In this document: positions 54,537 to 63,800 of the stretch, one piece after another
How the letters are laid out: each line of letters begins with the position of its first letter
How positions within the stretch are numbered: position 1 is the first letter of the stretch
Position numbers and translations under genes: made by a program
DNA from: CAJWOS01 sp964502005
Lineage (GTDB): Bacteria; Myxococcota_A; UBA796; UBA2385
Length of the DNA: 64,000 nt
Reading direction: 5' to 3'
Assembly (NCBI GenBank): GCA_964502005.1
Contig: CAZCUX010000004.1
Span: forward strand, 124,001 to 188,000
The notes under the pieces: model-generated
The model's database searches: none
What the model was told of the DNA's origin: nothing
What the model saw: only the letters and a program-made list of their open reading frames with translations

Positions 54537-54555
54537 TATACCCTACGGGGGTATA
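54537..54555. promoter_or_regulatory. CsoR-type operator candidate
   Basis: TATACCC-TACGG-GGGTATA is a perfect 7-bp dyad with a G-tract, the kind of site bound by CsoR/RcnR-family tetramers. It ends 14 bp before the regulator's own start codon. Confidence 0.7.
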
Positions 54556-54569
54556 TTTGATGCAGCGAG

Positions 54570-54866
54570 GTGAGCGTGCACCTACACCCGGACGAAAAGA
54601 AGAAGCTGTTGTCGCGATTGCGTCGTGCAGAAGGGCAACTTGCTGCGATTGTGCGCATGGTCGAGGCAGACGCCGATTGTGTGCCAACACTCACGCAGGT
54701 ATCGGCGGTGCGCGGTGCGTTGGGCCGTGCCGGCGAGGTCATCCTGCGGCACCATATTGAAACGTGCGTTTCTGCGGCCATGCGCAGTGGCGACGAAACA
54801 GCGCGCGCGCAGCGGATCGACGAAGTGATGACCGCGGTTGTGCGGGGCGTAGGGAGGTCAGGATGA
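54570..54866 (+). CDS. csoR: CsoR/FrmR-family metal-sensing repressor
   Basis: A 98-aa all-helical protein of the DUF156 family. Cys37 (ADADCVPT), His62 and Cys66 (RHHIETCV) keep the C-x24-H-x3-C spacing of copper-sensing CsoR, whereas RcnR and FrmR use different first-shell ligands. Apo-protein would bind the 54537-54555 dyad and release on Cu(I). It starts at GTG 54570; GTG 54576 is possible. Its stop overlaps the transporter start (ATGA at 54863), so sensor and efflux gene are coupled. The copper assignment is by ligand pattern. Confidence 0.88.
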   Translation: MSVHLHPDEKKKLLSRLRRAEGQLAAIVRMVEADADCVPTLTQVSAVRGALGRAGEVILRHHIETCVSAAMRSGDETARAQRIDEVMTAVVRGVGRSG

Positions 54867-56104
54867 GCGCACTTCAGACGTTCGCCGTTTCCGTGTGGGG
54901 GGTATTGTTGGAGCTGGCGCCTTGGTTGTTGCTGGGCGCGGTGGTGTCGGGGGCGCTCCATGTGTTGTTGCCGCCGGGTTGGGTGCGGCGGGAACTTTCG
55001 GGGCCATGGGGTGTTGTCAAGGCGGTAATGGTCGGTGTTCCGATGCCGCTGTGCTCCTGTGGTGTCATTCCGACCGGCCTTGGACTCAAGCAAGATGGTG
55101 CGTCGAATGGTGCGGCGATTGGCTTCATCACGGCGACCCCGCAGACGGGCGTGGATTCGGTATTGGTCAGTGCTGGCTTCTTGGGGTGGCCGTTTGCGCT
55201 GGCGAAGGTGCTGGCGGCGCTGGTGACGGGCATCGTGGGGGGACTCCTCGCGGATGTGGTGGCGGATGCGCCGTCGGAAGGCACTGCGGCTCCAGCGGAA
55301 GCCAGTGCGTGCGGTTTGCCGTCGCGGGGGCTTCGGGCCGCAGTGGACCACGCGCTCGAGCTCGTGCAAATGATTTGGGGTTGGCTGACCTTTGGCATCC
55401 TATTGTCGGCGGCATTGTCGACGTTTTTGCCGCCCGATGCGTTTGCGCGCGTCGCGGCTGCAGGGCCTTGGGCTTCTTTTGGCGTGGTGCTGCTGGCGAG
55501 CATTCCGATGTATGTATGCGCGACCGCTTCGGTGCCGGTCGCTGCGGCACTGGTGGGTGCGGGCTTGCCGACGGGTGCGGCGATGGTCTTTTTGATGGCT
55601 GGCCCTGCGACCAATGTTGCCACGCTTGGGGCGGTGTGGCGAAGCTTTGGAAGCCGTGTGTTGGCGGTTTATTTGGGCACATTGGTGGTCGGAAGTGTTG
55701 CATTTGGCATGATGTATGAGGCCATGTTTGGTGCATTGTCGACCCAAACTGTGCACGCGCATGTGCATGATGCGCCGTGGTGGGCCACCTTGTCGGCCGT
55801 GCTATTGGTGTGCCTGCTGATTTGGTTTGCTGTACAAGATGGTCGGCAATGGTGGAGCCGTCGCTCCGCGGAGGTGGTAATGTCTAGCCAAAACTCGCCC
55901 GCACCCATTATTGTTGGTGTGGGAGGCATGACGTGCGGTGGGTGTTCGAGTCGCCTTGAGCGTCTTCTCAGCAAAGAAGACGGCGTGTTGAACGCATCCG
56001 TTTCGCTCGACCGCAAAGAAGCGAGTGTCGTGGGGACGATTTCTACGGAGCGAATCCGTGAAATCGTTGAAAACGCAGGCTTTGAGGTGCTAGAGGGGGC
56101 CTGA
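54863..56104 (+). CDS. SO_0444-type metal permease (DUF318/ArsP-related) with C-terminal HMA domain
   Basis: A 413-aa inner-membrane protein with about 8-9 hydrophobic segments. It has the family's Cys-x-Cys in a membrane loop (C64-S-C66 in MPLCSCGVIP) and the GPATN motif (LMAGPATNVAT), as in the SO_0444 Cu/Zn efflux group. A heavy-metal-associated domain is fused at the C-terminus (about 348-413) with Cys358-x-x-Cys361 in GGMTCGGCSSR, presumably feeding metal to the pore. The true start is ATG 54863, overlapping csoR. A His-rich loop (HAHVHD) lies before the last membrane segment. Probable role: copper export under CsoR control. Confidence 0.87.
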   Translation: MSALQTFAVSVWGVLLELAPWLLLGAVVSGALHVLLPPGWVRRELSGPWGVVKAVMVGVPMPLCSCGVIPTGLGLKQDGASNGAAIGFITATPQTGVDSVLVSAGFLGWPFALAKVLAALVTGIVGGLLADVVADAPSEGTAAPAEASACGLPSRGLRAAVDHALELVQMIWGWLTFGILLSAALSTFLPPDAFARVAAAGPWASFGVVLLASIPMYVCATASVPVAAALVGAGLPTGAAMVFLMAGPATNVATLGAVWRSFGSRVLAVYLGTLVVGSVAFGMMYEAMFGALSTQTVHAHVHDAPWWATLSAVLLVCLLIWFAVQDGRQWWSRRSAEVVMSSQNSPAPIIVGVGGMTCGGCSSRLERLLSKEDGVLNASVSLDRKEASVVGTISTERIREIVENAGFEVLEGA

Positions 56105-56115
56105 GCGGCGCGGAC

Positions 56116-56832
56116 TTAGGGCGCGCGCGTGAAATCGCGCACCCGCACAATATCGTCGCGGGGAGGCGGTGCGTCAGGGCGGTGGGTGTTGCCCACCAGC
56201 ACATGTGTCGCTTCGGGAAACGCCTCTGCGAATAGATTGGCGTTTCCTGGCTCGTTCTCGAAGGTGGCGATGACTTGTCCGTTGAGGCTGCGAATCGCCG
56301 AGAGGGCGTCGAGCTTGTAGACTTCGTCGTCCGTGGTGAAATCTGGCTTGAGCTGGAGGAGCGCGCGACCACCGTAGAGGGGCATGTCGTTGGAGACGAT
56401 GCTTTGGGCGGTGCCGCGTTCCATACCGTGAATGTGGCGACCGGTCAGGTAGTAGATGAACGCGCCTCTTTCAAAACATGCGCGCACAAACGCGGGGCCG
56501 CCGGCCATGGGCTTGTCGCCGGCGCACCATTCGTCCGTAAAGAAGTGGCCGCGCCACCAGGCGAGGATCGCCGCTTTCTCTTCCGCGGAGAGTTCCATTC
56601 GTTGTGCGAGCGGCTCAAGGACGAGGTACCGCTGTTCTTCGATAGAAATTCCGGCCACGACCTGCGCGAGCGCATCGCGCCCGGTTCGTTTCGCAAAGTC
56701 TGCGAGAATCGCCAAGGTGCGGCTGCGGGTGAGAAACAAGGTTCCATCGAGGTCGAACACACAGATGGGTAGAATGCCCTTTGTGTGCGCTTCGTCGATG
56801 GAGCTCAGGATGTGTTGAAGGACGTCGGACAT
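56116..56832 (-). CDS. HAD-superfamily hydrolase
   Basis: A 238-aa cytosolic protein. HAD motif I is DLDGTL (VFDLDGTLFLTRS), motif II falls in YYLTGRHIHG, the motif III Lys is probably in LQLKPDF, and the last acidic motif is FENEPGNANLF. A helical cap of about 90 residues is inserted after motif I. It looks like a phosphatase of unknown substrate. It converges with the metal permease gene (11-bp gap) and is divergent, 95 bp apart, from the MFS gene at 56928; co-regulation with that phosphate-ester-type transporter is possible. Confidence 0.82.
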   Translation of the reverse strand: MSDVLQHILSSIDEAHTKGILPICVFDLDGTLFLTRSRTLAILADFAKRTGRDALAQVVAGISIEEQRYLVLEPLAQRMELSAEEKAAILAWWRGHFFTDEWCAGDKPMAGGPAFVRACFERGAFIYYLTGRHIHGMERGTAQSIVSNDMPLYGGRALLQLKPDFTTDDEVYKLDALSAIRSLNGQVIATFENEPGNANLFAEAFPEATHVLVGNTHRPDAPPPRDDIVRVRDFTRAP

Positions 56833-56927
56833 ACGGGTGGATTAGCGCGTGTGGACTCGACCGGAAAGGTCCGATTGTGACAGACTGGGGGGACGGGTGC
56901 ATCGGTGCCCTTCCGATTGAGGTGCCT

Positions 56928-58424
56928 ATGGAAATCAAAGGAGAACTGCTCGCCATTGTGGTCTTGCTGGCGGCAGTCACCTTCGTCATCGCTCGAATTC
57001 CGAAAGCCAAAGAGGTGAACCATTCTCCCGCGTTCGCACGTCGGCGGGTGCTCAACTGGTTGCCCCTGGGGTTGACCTACGCATTCTTATATATGGGGCG
57101 ATACAACCTCAATATTAGTAAGTTTGCGTTTGAGGAGATGCAAGGTGCCGATGGCGGCGCCATGATGAGCAACGAAGACTTCGGCCTTATTTTCACCGTG
57201 GGCGTGTGGGTCTACGGCACCGCGTTTGTGCTCAACGGCCCGTTGACCGATGCGTTTGGCGGTCGCAAGGCGATTCTGGCAGGCGCAGGCGGCGCTGCGT
57301 TGGCAAACTTGTTGATGGGTGCGGCGGCGTGGTCGTTGTCTACCCATGGACCCGGCGCGACCTTTTTGGCCGAGCATTTTGTCGTGGTGTTCTCCCTGTT
57401 GTACGGGCTGAACATGTACTTTCAGTCGTTTGGCGCGGTCGCGGTGGTGAAGTGCAATACGCCGTGGTTCCATGTGCGCGAACGAGGGGTTTTCGGAGCG
57501 ATTTTTGGCATTCTCATCTCGCTTGGAATCTACTTTGCATACGACTGGGGCTACTTCATTGTCAAGGGCTTTGGTGTAGTGCCAGTTTTCGTCGTTCCAG
57601 CGGTGATTTTGATTGCGCTTTGGGCCATTGACTTTGTGCTGGTAAGAAACTCGCCGGGTGAGGCGGGCTTTGAAGACTTTGACACTGCGGACGCGACCGA
57701 CGATGGGCCGAAATTGGGTGTTGCACAAGTCTTTCGGAAAATGCTGACCAATCCCGTCATCATGACCATTGCGCTCGTGGAGTTTTGCAGCGGCTTTATC
57801 CGGCAAGCGCCGATGCAGTGGTATCGGACCTTTGCCAAGCAAACCGATATTGCGCTGCACCTCAAGGGTGACATCATCTACGAGCATTGGGGCATGTGGC
57901 TTTGTGTGGCGGGCATTCTCGGCGGTGCTGTCGCGGGGATTATCTCTGACCGCGTATTTCAATCACGGCGGGGGCCAGTGGCGGCGATGCTGTACTTGGG
58001 CGTCACCTTGGGTGCGGTGTTGCTCTATTTCACTTATGACACGCCCGTTTGGCAGCTTGCTGAAGGTTGGTCTTTGGCGTGGCCCGGCGTGTTGGCCATC
58101 ATCATCTCGATGTTTGTGATTGGTGTACACGGCATGCTGTCGGGCACAGCAAGCATGGACTTCGGAGGACGGCAGAATGTCGGTGTGGCCGTTGGAATCA
58201 TCGATGGGTTCGTGTACCTCGGGTCGGGCGTGATGTCGCTCACGTATGCGATGGTGCTGCCTCAGGAACAATACGATGCGAACAAAAACCTGGTGGGACC
58301 GGTGACGGACCCGGCGAATTGGAGCCCGTGGCCGCTTTCGATGATTGTGGTGGGGGCTTTGGGGTTTGTGCTGGCAACCCGTGTGTGGAACGCGAAGCCG
58401 ACAAAGTCGGGTGGCGGGCACTGA
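56928..58424 (+). CDS. Major facilitator superfamily transporter, organophosphate:phosphate antiporter (OPA/GlpT-UhpC-like) type
   Basis: A 498-aa polytopic membrane protein with about 12 hydrophobic segments. ATG 56928 is preceded by GAGGT and gives an N-terminal membrane helix not usual in MFS, followed by the OPA-type start NWLPLGLTYAFLYMGRYNLN (Tyr-x-x-R-Tyr-Asn) and GRKAILAGAGGAALANLLMG. Also visible are MYFQSFGAVAVVKCN and the second-half motif GAVAGIISDRVFQSRRGPVA. The Arg in MGRYN matches the phosphate-binding Arg of GlpT. Substrate may be a phosphorylated or carboxylated metabolite. An extra ~35-residue amphipathic N-terminal segment is unusual. Confidence 0.88.
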   Translation: MEIKGELLAIVVLLAAVTFVIARIPKAKEVNHSPAFARRRVLNWLPLGLTYAFLYMGRYNLNISKFAFEEMQGADGGAMMSNEDFGLIFTVGVWVYGTAFVLNGPLTDAFGGRKAILAGAGGAALANLLMGAAAWSLSTHGPGATFLAEHFVVVFSLLYGLNMYFQSFGAVAVVKCNTPWFHVRERGVFGAIFGILISLGIYFAYDWGYFIVKGFGVVPVFVVPAVILIALWAIDFVLVRNSPGEAGFEDFDTADATDDGPKLGVAQVFRKMLTNPVIMTIALVEFCSGFIRQAPMQWYRTFAKQTDIALHLKGDIIYEHWGMWLCVAGILGGAVAGIISDRVFQSRRGPVAAMLYLGVTLGAVLLYFTYDTPVWQLAEGWSLAWPGVLAIIISMFVIGVHGMLSGTASMDFGGRQNVGVAVGIIDGFVYLGSGVMSLTYAMVLPQEQYDANKNLVGPVTDPANWSPWPLSMIVVGALGFVLATRVWNAKPTKSGGGH

Positions 58425-58451
58425 ACGTCGGCGCAATCTTGCGCGGGACGT
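58425..58451. terminator. Bidirectional hairpin between convergent MFS and zinc-finger genes
   Basis: ACGTC-G-GCGCAA pairs with TTGCGC-GG-GACGT around a two-base TC turn, giving an 11-bp stem with a small internal loop. It fills the 28-bp space between the two stops. No T-tract. Confidence 0.55.
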
Positions 58452-58452
58452 C

Positions 58453-60162
58453 TCAGGGGCGTGCTTCTTCGACCACAATCGTTTGGGACATACATGTCGG
58501 CGCATCGCAAGTAGGCGGTGCGTCCGGCCCAACGTGCATGACGTAGGTGCCGGGTTTGTCGAAAATGTAGAACAGGCGCCCTTTTTCGTCGGACAGCCAG
58601 GTGGGGTCGGGGCGGACGAGGGTTTGGCCAACTACTTCTTGGCCTCCAGGGCCCGTTACCCAGACAGTAGCGGCGCTGGTGCCGACTTGCGTGAAGACGC
58701 GGAAATAGAGGCGGTCGCCCACGGATAAGGGCGCGCCGTTCTGGTACCGGATGGCTTGTGCAGCTCCACGAGGATGAACGAGAAGGTCCATTTTTACCGA
58801 AACCTGGTCGGCACTTCCGCGTAGTTGGGGAGCGGAGGGGGTGGTTGACCAGAGGGGGAGAACACTGATCGCAGCGACGGCCAGGACCAAGGCGCCTACG
58901 GCCATCCGCTTCGCGCGGCGTGGAGGCGGTTGGGGTGCCAGGAGGGTCGCCTCGTGTACGCCGACTTCGCAGACCGCCATCCACTCCCCCATACATTCAG
59001 GACATGTGGAAATGTGGCGTTGGAAGGCCTGCATTCGTTCTGCGGGGAGGGTTCGGCCGCTCGCCAGCACGCGTATGTCACCGCGGGTCGCTGCATGATT
59101 CGGCGTATTGTTGTCGTCGTCACCGAGAAGGTCGATGCTGGCAGATGTTGCAGCGATTTCGGCGAGGTCACACATGCGGTTGCGGCGTTCGTCCACGGAG
59201 TCTCCCGAAAACCACTTCAGGTTTGTGCGCGCCGTTCGGTTGTAGACGAGAATCTTCAACAGCGCAGCCTTTTCGGCATTGGTCGCTGGTAACGTCTGAA
59301 TATGGGGCTCTATCGATGCTAGGATACGGGTGAGGAGCGATGAGAAGGCTGGGTACCGCGAGGCATCGGCTGGTTCGGGAAGTTGAAAGTGTTCCTGCGC
59401 CAGCCAGGGCATAGAGCGGGCCTGCCGATTGAGCCAACGTCGGAAGCCAATACAGGCGGATAAGCGAACCCGAAAACGCAATACGGCTTCGAGGGGATCG
59501 TTCCTTCGCGCAGGGTCGAGCCGTGTGTCCTGAAGGCGCAAGCCGTGCAGCAACGCAGACCACCACCATCCGACGCCTTGGTCTCTTTCTCGCGTGTCGT
59601 GCTGGTACCACAGTGCCGCTACAAACAAAGGAAGCGAATGGGTGCGGGCGTCCAGATAGGCTTCGGGGCTTGGCGACGCATGCTGCCCCTCTTCGTAAAG
59701 CTCCATCGCGCGTTCTCGTTTCCACTTGCCCTGGAGGCGAAAGCGCGCCTGAATGTGGTGATATCGCTCAGAATTGGCGCGCAAGTCGGGGCTTGGATGG
59801 CGGAGGTCAATCGGACGCCGGCCAGACCTTACGGCGATTGCGGCATTCGCCAGACGGTCGCGAACGTCGAGCCACGTCTCTGTTGCAATTTCCGTTCCCC
59901 GGTCGACATTTCGGGCACGTTGCACACACCATGCGTGCAACGCCAAGAGCCCAGGCCGATGCAGTGGGGGTGCACCGGTTTCCCATGCCGCTTGTGCGTG
60001 CGCATTGGCGACCAACAACGCCAAAATCTCAGCATTGAGGTCGCCCCCGCACTGGTCCAACCACGACGTCAGCAGCATCACCGCTTGGCTTCGTGCGGCG
60101 ATTGGCATGGACTCTTCGTTCTGTAGCATCGCTACGGCGGAAGCGGAAGAAGCAGTGGACAT
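58453..60162 (-). CDS. Zinc-finger (anti-sigma-like) single-TM protein with large N-terminal domain
   Basis: An approximately 569-aa protein. The start is uncertain among ATG 60240, 60162 and 60126; 60162 gives a soluble N-terminus consistent with the topology. The first ~390 residues are helical, Arg/Trp-rich and unassigned. A ZAS-type finger follows (FQRHISTCPECMGEWM, H-x-x-x-C-x-x-C), then one TM helix (MAVGALVLAVAAISVLPLW) and a ~130-residue periplasmic beta domain (RLYFRVFTQVGTSAATVWVT...). Anti-sigma factors have the finger-TM order seen here. The divergent operon at 60491 is the likely target or partner set. No sigma factor gene is adjacent within the window. Confidence 0.65.
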   Translation of the reverse strand: MSTASSASAVAMLQNEESMPIAARSQAVMLLTSWLDQCGGDLNAEILALLVANAHAQAAWETGAPPLHRPGLLALHAWCVQRARNVDRGTEIATETWLDVRDRLANAAIAVRSGRRPIDLRHPSPDLRANSERYHHIQARFRLQGKWKRERAMELYEEGQHASPSPEAYLDARTHSLPLFVAALWYQHDTRERDQGVGWWWSALLHGLRLQDTRLDPARRNDPLEAVLRFRVRLSACIGFRRWLNRQARSMPWLAQEHFQLPEPADASRYPAFSSLLTRILASIEPHIQTLPATNAEKAALLKILVYNRTARTNLKWFSGDSVDERRNRMCDLAEIAATSASIDLLGDDDNNTPNHAATRGDIRVLASGRTLPAERMQAFQRHISTCPECMGEWMAVCEVGVHEATLLAPQPPPRRAKRMAVGALVLAVAAISVLPLWSTTPSAPQLRGSADQVSVKMDLLVHPRGAAQAIRYQNGAPLSVGDRLYFRVFTQVGTSAATVWVTGPGGQEVVGQTLVRPDPTWLSDEKGRLFYIFDKPGTYVMHVGPDAPPTCDAPTCMSQTIVVEEARP

Positions 60163-60490
60163 CGTAGCTCTTGTTGATTGCGCGGCGAAAGGGGCGCACC
60201 GCGCGAAGGGAAAAACGAGTGTACCCACGACAAAGGTCATGATTTGGTGGATTCACACAACCAGCCACCGAAGACGGTGGGTACGAATATCCTTACCTAT
60301 TTTCCCAATTTTGTGTGAATGTGATTTGGATGGCGCTTGGAGTGGGTGACAGATGGCCTTGGCGTACGTCGCGGTTCCGTTGAATTGTGACGGTGCGTCT
60401 GAATTTGCTATTTGTCGTCTGTTTGGGCGTTGAAGGATTGGCTTGAACGCTTATGCGATACGAAATCAAATGTTCGCCCAACGAGGAACG
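60163..60490. other. Divergent promoter region before the barrel/caspase operon
   Basis: About 330 bp, with an AT-richer part near 60290-60420. It should carry promoters for both the zinc-finger gene and the plus-strand operon. I cannot assign a specific site. Confidence 0.4.
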
Positions 60491-62113
60491 ATGTTTCGCT
60501 ATCTTCTCCCTTGGCTGTTGTGGACCAGTACCGCCTGGGCCGGGTCTTCTGCGAAGATTCTGCGGGTAGACGGTCCAATGGTCTATGTGGCGTCGAATGC
60601 GATGGGACCGCTGCCCACGGGAAGTGAAGTTCAGGTCCTCCAGACATTCGAGGCCATCGACCCCAAGTCCGGCAAGGTGCTCGTCGACCGGTTTCCGCTT
60701 GGAATGGGCACAGTGTCCGCTTCGGGCGAAACATTGATGCGTATTCGCGTTTCGCCTGCGCTCGCTGCGCGTGTGTCTGCGGGCGATGTGATTGTGTTTG
60801 ACGGGGCGTTGCAGGAAGGTGTCGTGGTCGCGCCCCCACCGGGGGAGGCCGCGCCTGCCTTGGCTCCGCGTACTCCTGCGGCTTCGGGACCCGTCGAGGT
60901 GCGTACCGAGGTTCACTATCAGGCGTCGCCGGATGCGCTCGCCTTCGTCGAAGCGTTCGGACAGGCGGCCACGGCCACGCGGGAGGAACGGCTGACGATT
61001 TGGCGACAATACTTGCAAGCATGGCCCGATTCGTCCGTGGCTACTTCGGTACGCGCGGAAGTTGCAGCCCTCAAGCGGGCGACGGATGGGGGGGTAGCGC
61101 CCTCGAGTGTCAGCTCGTCTTTGAAGGTTTCTGTGACAGCAGCGGCCCCGGACCGGGTGCCTGAGCGCGCAGACGTTTCGGTTGTTCTGTCCACGCTCGT
61201 CCCTGAGTCCTTGCGGTCGGCGACCCTGTATTATCGACTGGTTGGAGAGGAGTCGTATCGACACACTTCGTTTGGCGCGGTTGGAGATACAACTTTGCTC
61301 GCGCACATTCCAGGGCCGGCCGTTTTGGAGCCTGGCGTCGAGTGGTTTGCCGAGGTTCGCGACGACACCGATGCGATGGCCACTGTTGGCGGCGCGGCGG
61401 CGCGGCCCGTTCGCATTGCGGTGAGCGACCGGCCAGACCCCCATGTCATCATTGGTCGCTCTGAGGTGGCGCTCTTGGCAGAGTACGTGGACTTTTACGC
61501 CGGCTCGGGCGCCGACCGCTACTTTCATGGAGAGTCCGACTTTTTGTATCGAATCCAGCGCGATGTGTTGTATAGCATGCGTGTTGGGGCCGGGACCTAC
61601 CAGGGCCGTAGTGGGAAGACCTCGGAACTGGATGAGTTGGGAAAAGACAAGGCAATCCAAGCGTCGGCGCCGGTTGGGTACAACTTTGGCTATACGGAGC
61701 TGGAGTTCCGCTTATCGCCAGTGTTTGCCGTAATGACGCGTGGACAAGTGGGTGTCGACTACTTGGGCCTCGCAGCCGGCATGGAGGGCAGAATACGGCT
61801 CGGACGGGAGGCAGGGACGAGCCTGGACGTCGGCGCCGCACGGGTGGGTCGAATTGGTGCGCGGTATCATCTGGGCTTGGCCTGGAATACTGTAGAAGCC
61901 ATTCCAATGGCCGCGTCCGTAGAGCTGACGGACCTTCCGGGAGTTGCGGGTCTTGAGTCGGCATCCATCGAGGATTATGGCGTGCGGCTTGCTTACGACG
62001 CAAGGTATGCATTTTCTGACAATGTAGAGTTGGGTGCTCGTGTTGGCTGGGCGCTCCGAAACATTGACCATGCCGGTCCCACGGCGGGCCTCCAGGCGGT
62101 GTTTTCATGGTAG
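60491..62113 (+). CDS. Exported protein with FlgT-like N-domain and outer-membrane barrel-like C-terminus
   Basis: A 540-aa protein. ATG 60491 is preceded by GAGGA and opens a Sec signal (MFRYLLPWLLWTSTAWAGS). About 20-115 resembles SH3-like/FlgT C-terminal domains (AKILRVDGPMVYVASNAMGP, SGKVLVDRFPLGMGTVSASG). An Ala/Pro linker and helical part follow, then an Ig-like domain (ATLYYRLVGEESYRHTSFGA), and the last ~200 residues alternate as amphipathic strands ending in aromatic Phe-Ser-Trp, typical of outer-membrane barrels. The Ig-like plus barrel half is shared with the next gene, so the two are paralogues. It overlaps that gene by 7 bp. Confidence 0.72.
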   Translation: MFRYLLPWLLWTSTAWAGSSAKILRVDGPMVYVASNAMGPLPTGSEVQVLQTFEAIDPKSGKVLVDRFPLGMGTVSASGETLMRIRVSPALAARVSAGDVIVFDGALQEGVVVAPPPGEAAPALAPRTPAASGPVEVRTEVHYQASPDALAFVEAFGQAATATREERLTIWRQYLQAWPDSSVATSVRAEVAALKRATDGGVAPSSVSSSLKVSVTAAAPDRVPERADVSVVLSTLVPESLRSATLYYRLVGEESYRHTSFGAVGDTTLLAHIPGPAVLEPGVEWFAEVRDDTDAMATVGGAAARPVRIAVSDRPDPHVIIGRSEVALLAEYVDFYAGSGADRYFHGESDFLYRIQRDVLYSMRVGAGTYQGRSGKTSELDELGKDKAIQASAPVGYNFGYTELEFRLSPVFAVMTRGQVGVDYLGLAAGMEGRIRLGREAGTSLDVGAARVGRIGARYHLGLAWNTVEAIPMAASVELTDLPGVAGLESASIEDYGVRLAYDARYAFSDNVELGARVGWALRNIDHAGPTAGLQAVFSW

Positions 62114-63255
62114 GCATGGCATTTCTCGCATTTTGGTGGACCGCGCTGACTCCCTCTGTCGCGTGGTCCGACACCCCCAACACCGAGCCACTGGACGAAA
62201 CGACTACCGCGTCTACGCCGGCACCCGAGGCGAAGGTAGACGAGCCTGCGACCGAAGTCCCCGACAAGGTGACGCCGCAAGTATGGGACCGCGTCTACCA
62301 CGAGCCGCCCGTACGGGCCTTCGTTGGTGAGCGGCTGGATATCGTCGTAAAGTTAGGGGACATCGCCACAGTTGGACAGCTTACCCTGGCTTGGCGACCA
62401 CTGGGCGAGGTCGACTGGCGGGTCGTAGGCTTCGACCGCAGCGGCGATGTGTGGGTTGCACACATTCCGGGCGCCGATGTGCAGCGTCCGGGAATTGAAT
62501 ACACAATCCAAACGCAGCGAGACGGGGCGCGCCCGCGCGCTCGTTTTGCAACATCTACCAATCCCTACGTGGTCTATGTTGCGGGGGATTCGACGGAGTC
62601 CGTCGAGAGGGCGTGGCTCAAAGAGTACGATGGACACCGAAGTCGGTTCAAGCTCTCGGGGTCCGGGGTGAGCTTTGGGCATCCCAACGACTTTCTGGGG
62701 GATAGCCAGTGGGATATCGCGGCATCGTACTTGTATCGGCCTTTGCAGACACTCCATGAGTTGGAGTTTGGCTTTGCGCGAACACGCGGGCAGGCCATCT
62801 CTACATTGTGGCCGGACCAAACGGAGTATCGGCTCCCCGCAGGCTATGACCGTGGCCGTGCGTCGGCGGTATTCAACGCGTCCCGCAACTTTGGTTTGCG
62901 TACTGTCGCGGAAATTGGCGCCAACTTAGAGCAATTCACGGCGGGAGGGGGAGGCGGCATTAGAATCGGCGCACCCACGGAGACCCATGTTTGGTTGTGG
63001 TACGAGAGCGTATTCCGGGTGGGGCAAACCGCGGGTCTCTCGATGACATGGGATACTGTACCGCACGTTCCGATGACCGCCGGCTTGGAGGTGACGACCT
63101 GGCCTGTATCCGTCGATTGGGCAACACGTCTATTGTATGGGGTGTCCTTGCCCGCAGGGGACCAACTTTCGCTTGACCTGGGGCTTTCTTACCAGGCACG
63201 CAATGCGTTGGGGGGCGGTCCAGGAGCCAAGTTGGGTGTCGCATGGTCGTTTTGA
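62107..63255 (+). CDS. Outer-membrane barrel-like paralogue
   Basis: A 382-aa exported protein with signal MVGMAFLAFWWTALTPSVAW. A Thr/Pro/Glu linker leads to an Ig-like domain (LTLAWRPLGEVDWRVVGFDR, VWVAHIPGADVQRPGIEYTI) matching the equivalent part of the 60491 product. About 190 residues of alternating strands follow, ending in Val-Ala-Trp-Ser-Phe, the C-terminal Phe expected for BAM substrates. The FlgT-like N-domain of its sibling is absent. Overlaps of 7 bp upstream and 13 bp downstream place it inside a tight operon. Confidence 0.72.
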   Translation: MVGMAFLAFWWTALTPSVAWSDTPNTEPLDETTTASTPAPEAKVDEPATEVPDKVTPQVWDRVYHEPPVRAFVGERLDIVVKLGDIATVGQLTLAWRPLGEVDWRVVGFDRSGDVWVAHIPGADVQRPGIEYTIQTQRDGARPRARFATSTNPYVVYVAGDSTESVERAWLKEYDGHRSRFKLSGSGVSFGHPNDFLGDSQWDIAASYLYRPLQTLHELEFGFARTRGQAISTLWPDQTEYRLPAGYDRGRASAVFNASRNFGLRTVAEIGANLEQFTAGGGGGIRIGAPTETHVWLWYESVFRVGQTAGLSMTWDTVPHVPMTAGLEVTTWPVSVDWATRLLYGVSLPAGDQLSLDLGLSYQARNALGGGPGAKLGVAWSF

Positions 63256-63800
63256 TGCTCAGCCTGGTCGCGTTCGCCAAGGCACCCGAACTTTCATCGA
63301 ACGATACCGATGGTCGTGTTCGCGTTGTCGTGTTGGCCGAAGCCAACGGCCACGCGCTGCAGGCCAAGTTGGACGGGGCCATCCACGCAGGTCTACCCCC
63401 GTGGGTCGTGGCGGTACCTCTCAATGCCGAGCAAAGCGCGCAACTGGCATCCGGTCAAGGCTGTCGTGCGTTCGCGAGTTGCGTCGCGCACTATCTCCCC
63501 CCATTCGTGGACTTTGTCATTGCGCCGGCCCTCGCGCAGACAAGCTCTGGCACGGTGTTGACGCTGACCGTACAAAGAAAGGGAAGTGTAGTCTGGCGGT
63601 CGAGCGCATTTGTCACCGAACCAACGCTCGTTCCGTTTGTCACGTCGCTCGTCGAAGACATCCTGCGGCCATCGTCGCCCGAGCTCCGGCTTGCAACGAA
63701 GGCGGACCAAGGGGACGCGGCCGCGGGACAGCAGTTGTTGGCCGAGTTTCCCGACAGCGCTTGGTTGGAAGTGCTCGCTGTGGAATCGGCGGAACCGTGA
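63243..63800 (+). CDS. Small exported protein of the caspase operon
   Basis: A 185-aa protein starting inside the previous gene (13-bp overlap) with a short hydrophobic leader (MVVLMLSLVAFAKA). The mature part has alternating strands and two close cysteines (GQGCRAFASCVAHY). VLTLTVQRKGSVVWRSSAF suggests a beta-sheet periplasmic or lipid-facing domain. I recognise no family. Its stop overlaps the caspase gene start by one base (TGATG). Confidence 0.62.
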   Translation: MVVLMLSLVAFAKAPELSSNDTDGRVRVVVLAEANGHALQAKLDGAIHAGLPPWVVAVPLNAEQSAQLASGQGCRAFASCVAHYLPPFVDFVIAPALAQTSSGTVLTLTVQRKGSVVWRSSAFVTEPTLVPFVTSLVEDILRPSSPELRLATKADQGDAAAGQQLLAEFPDSAWLEVLAVESAEP

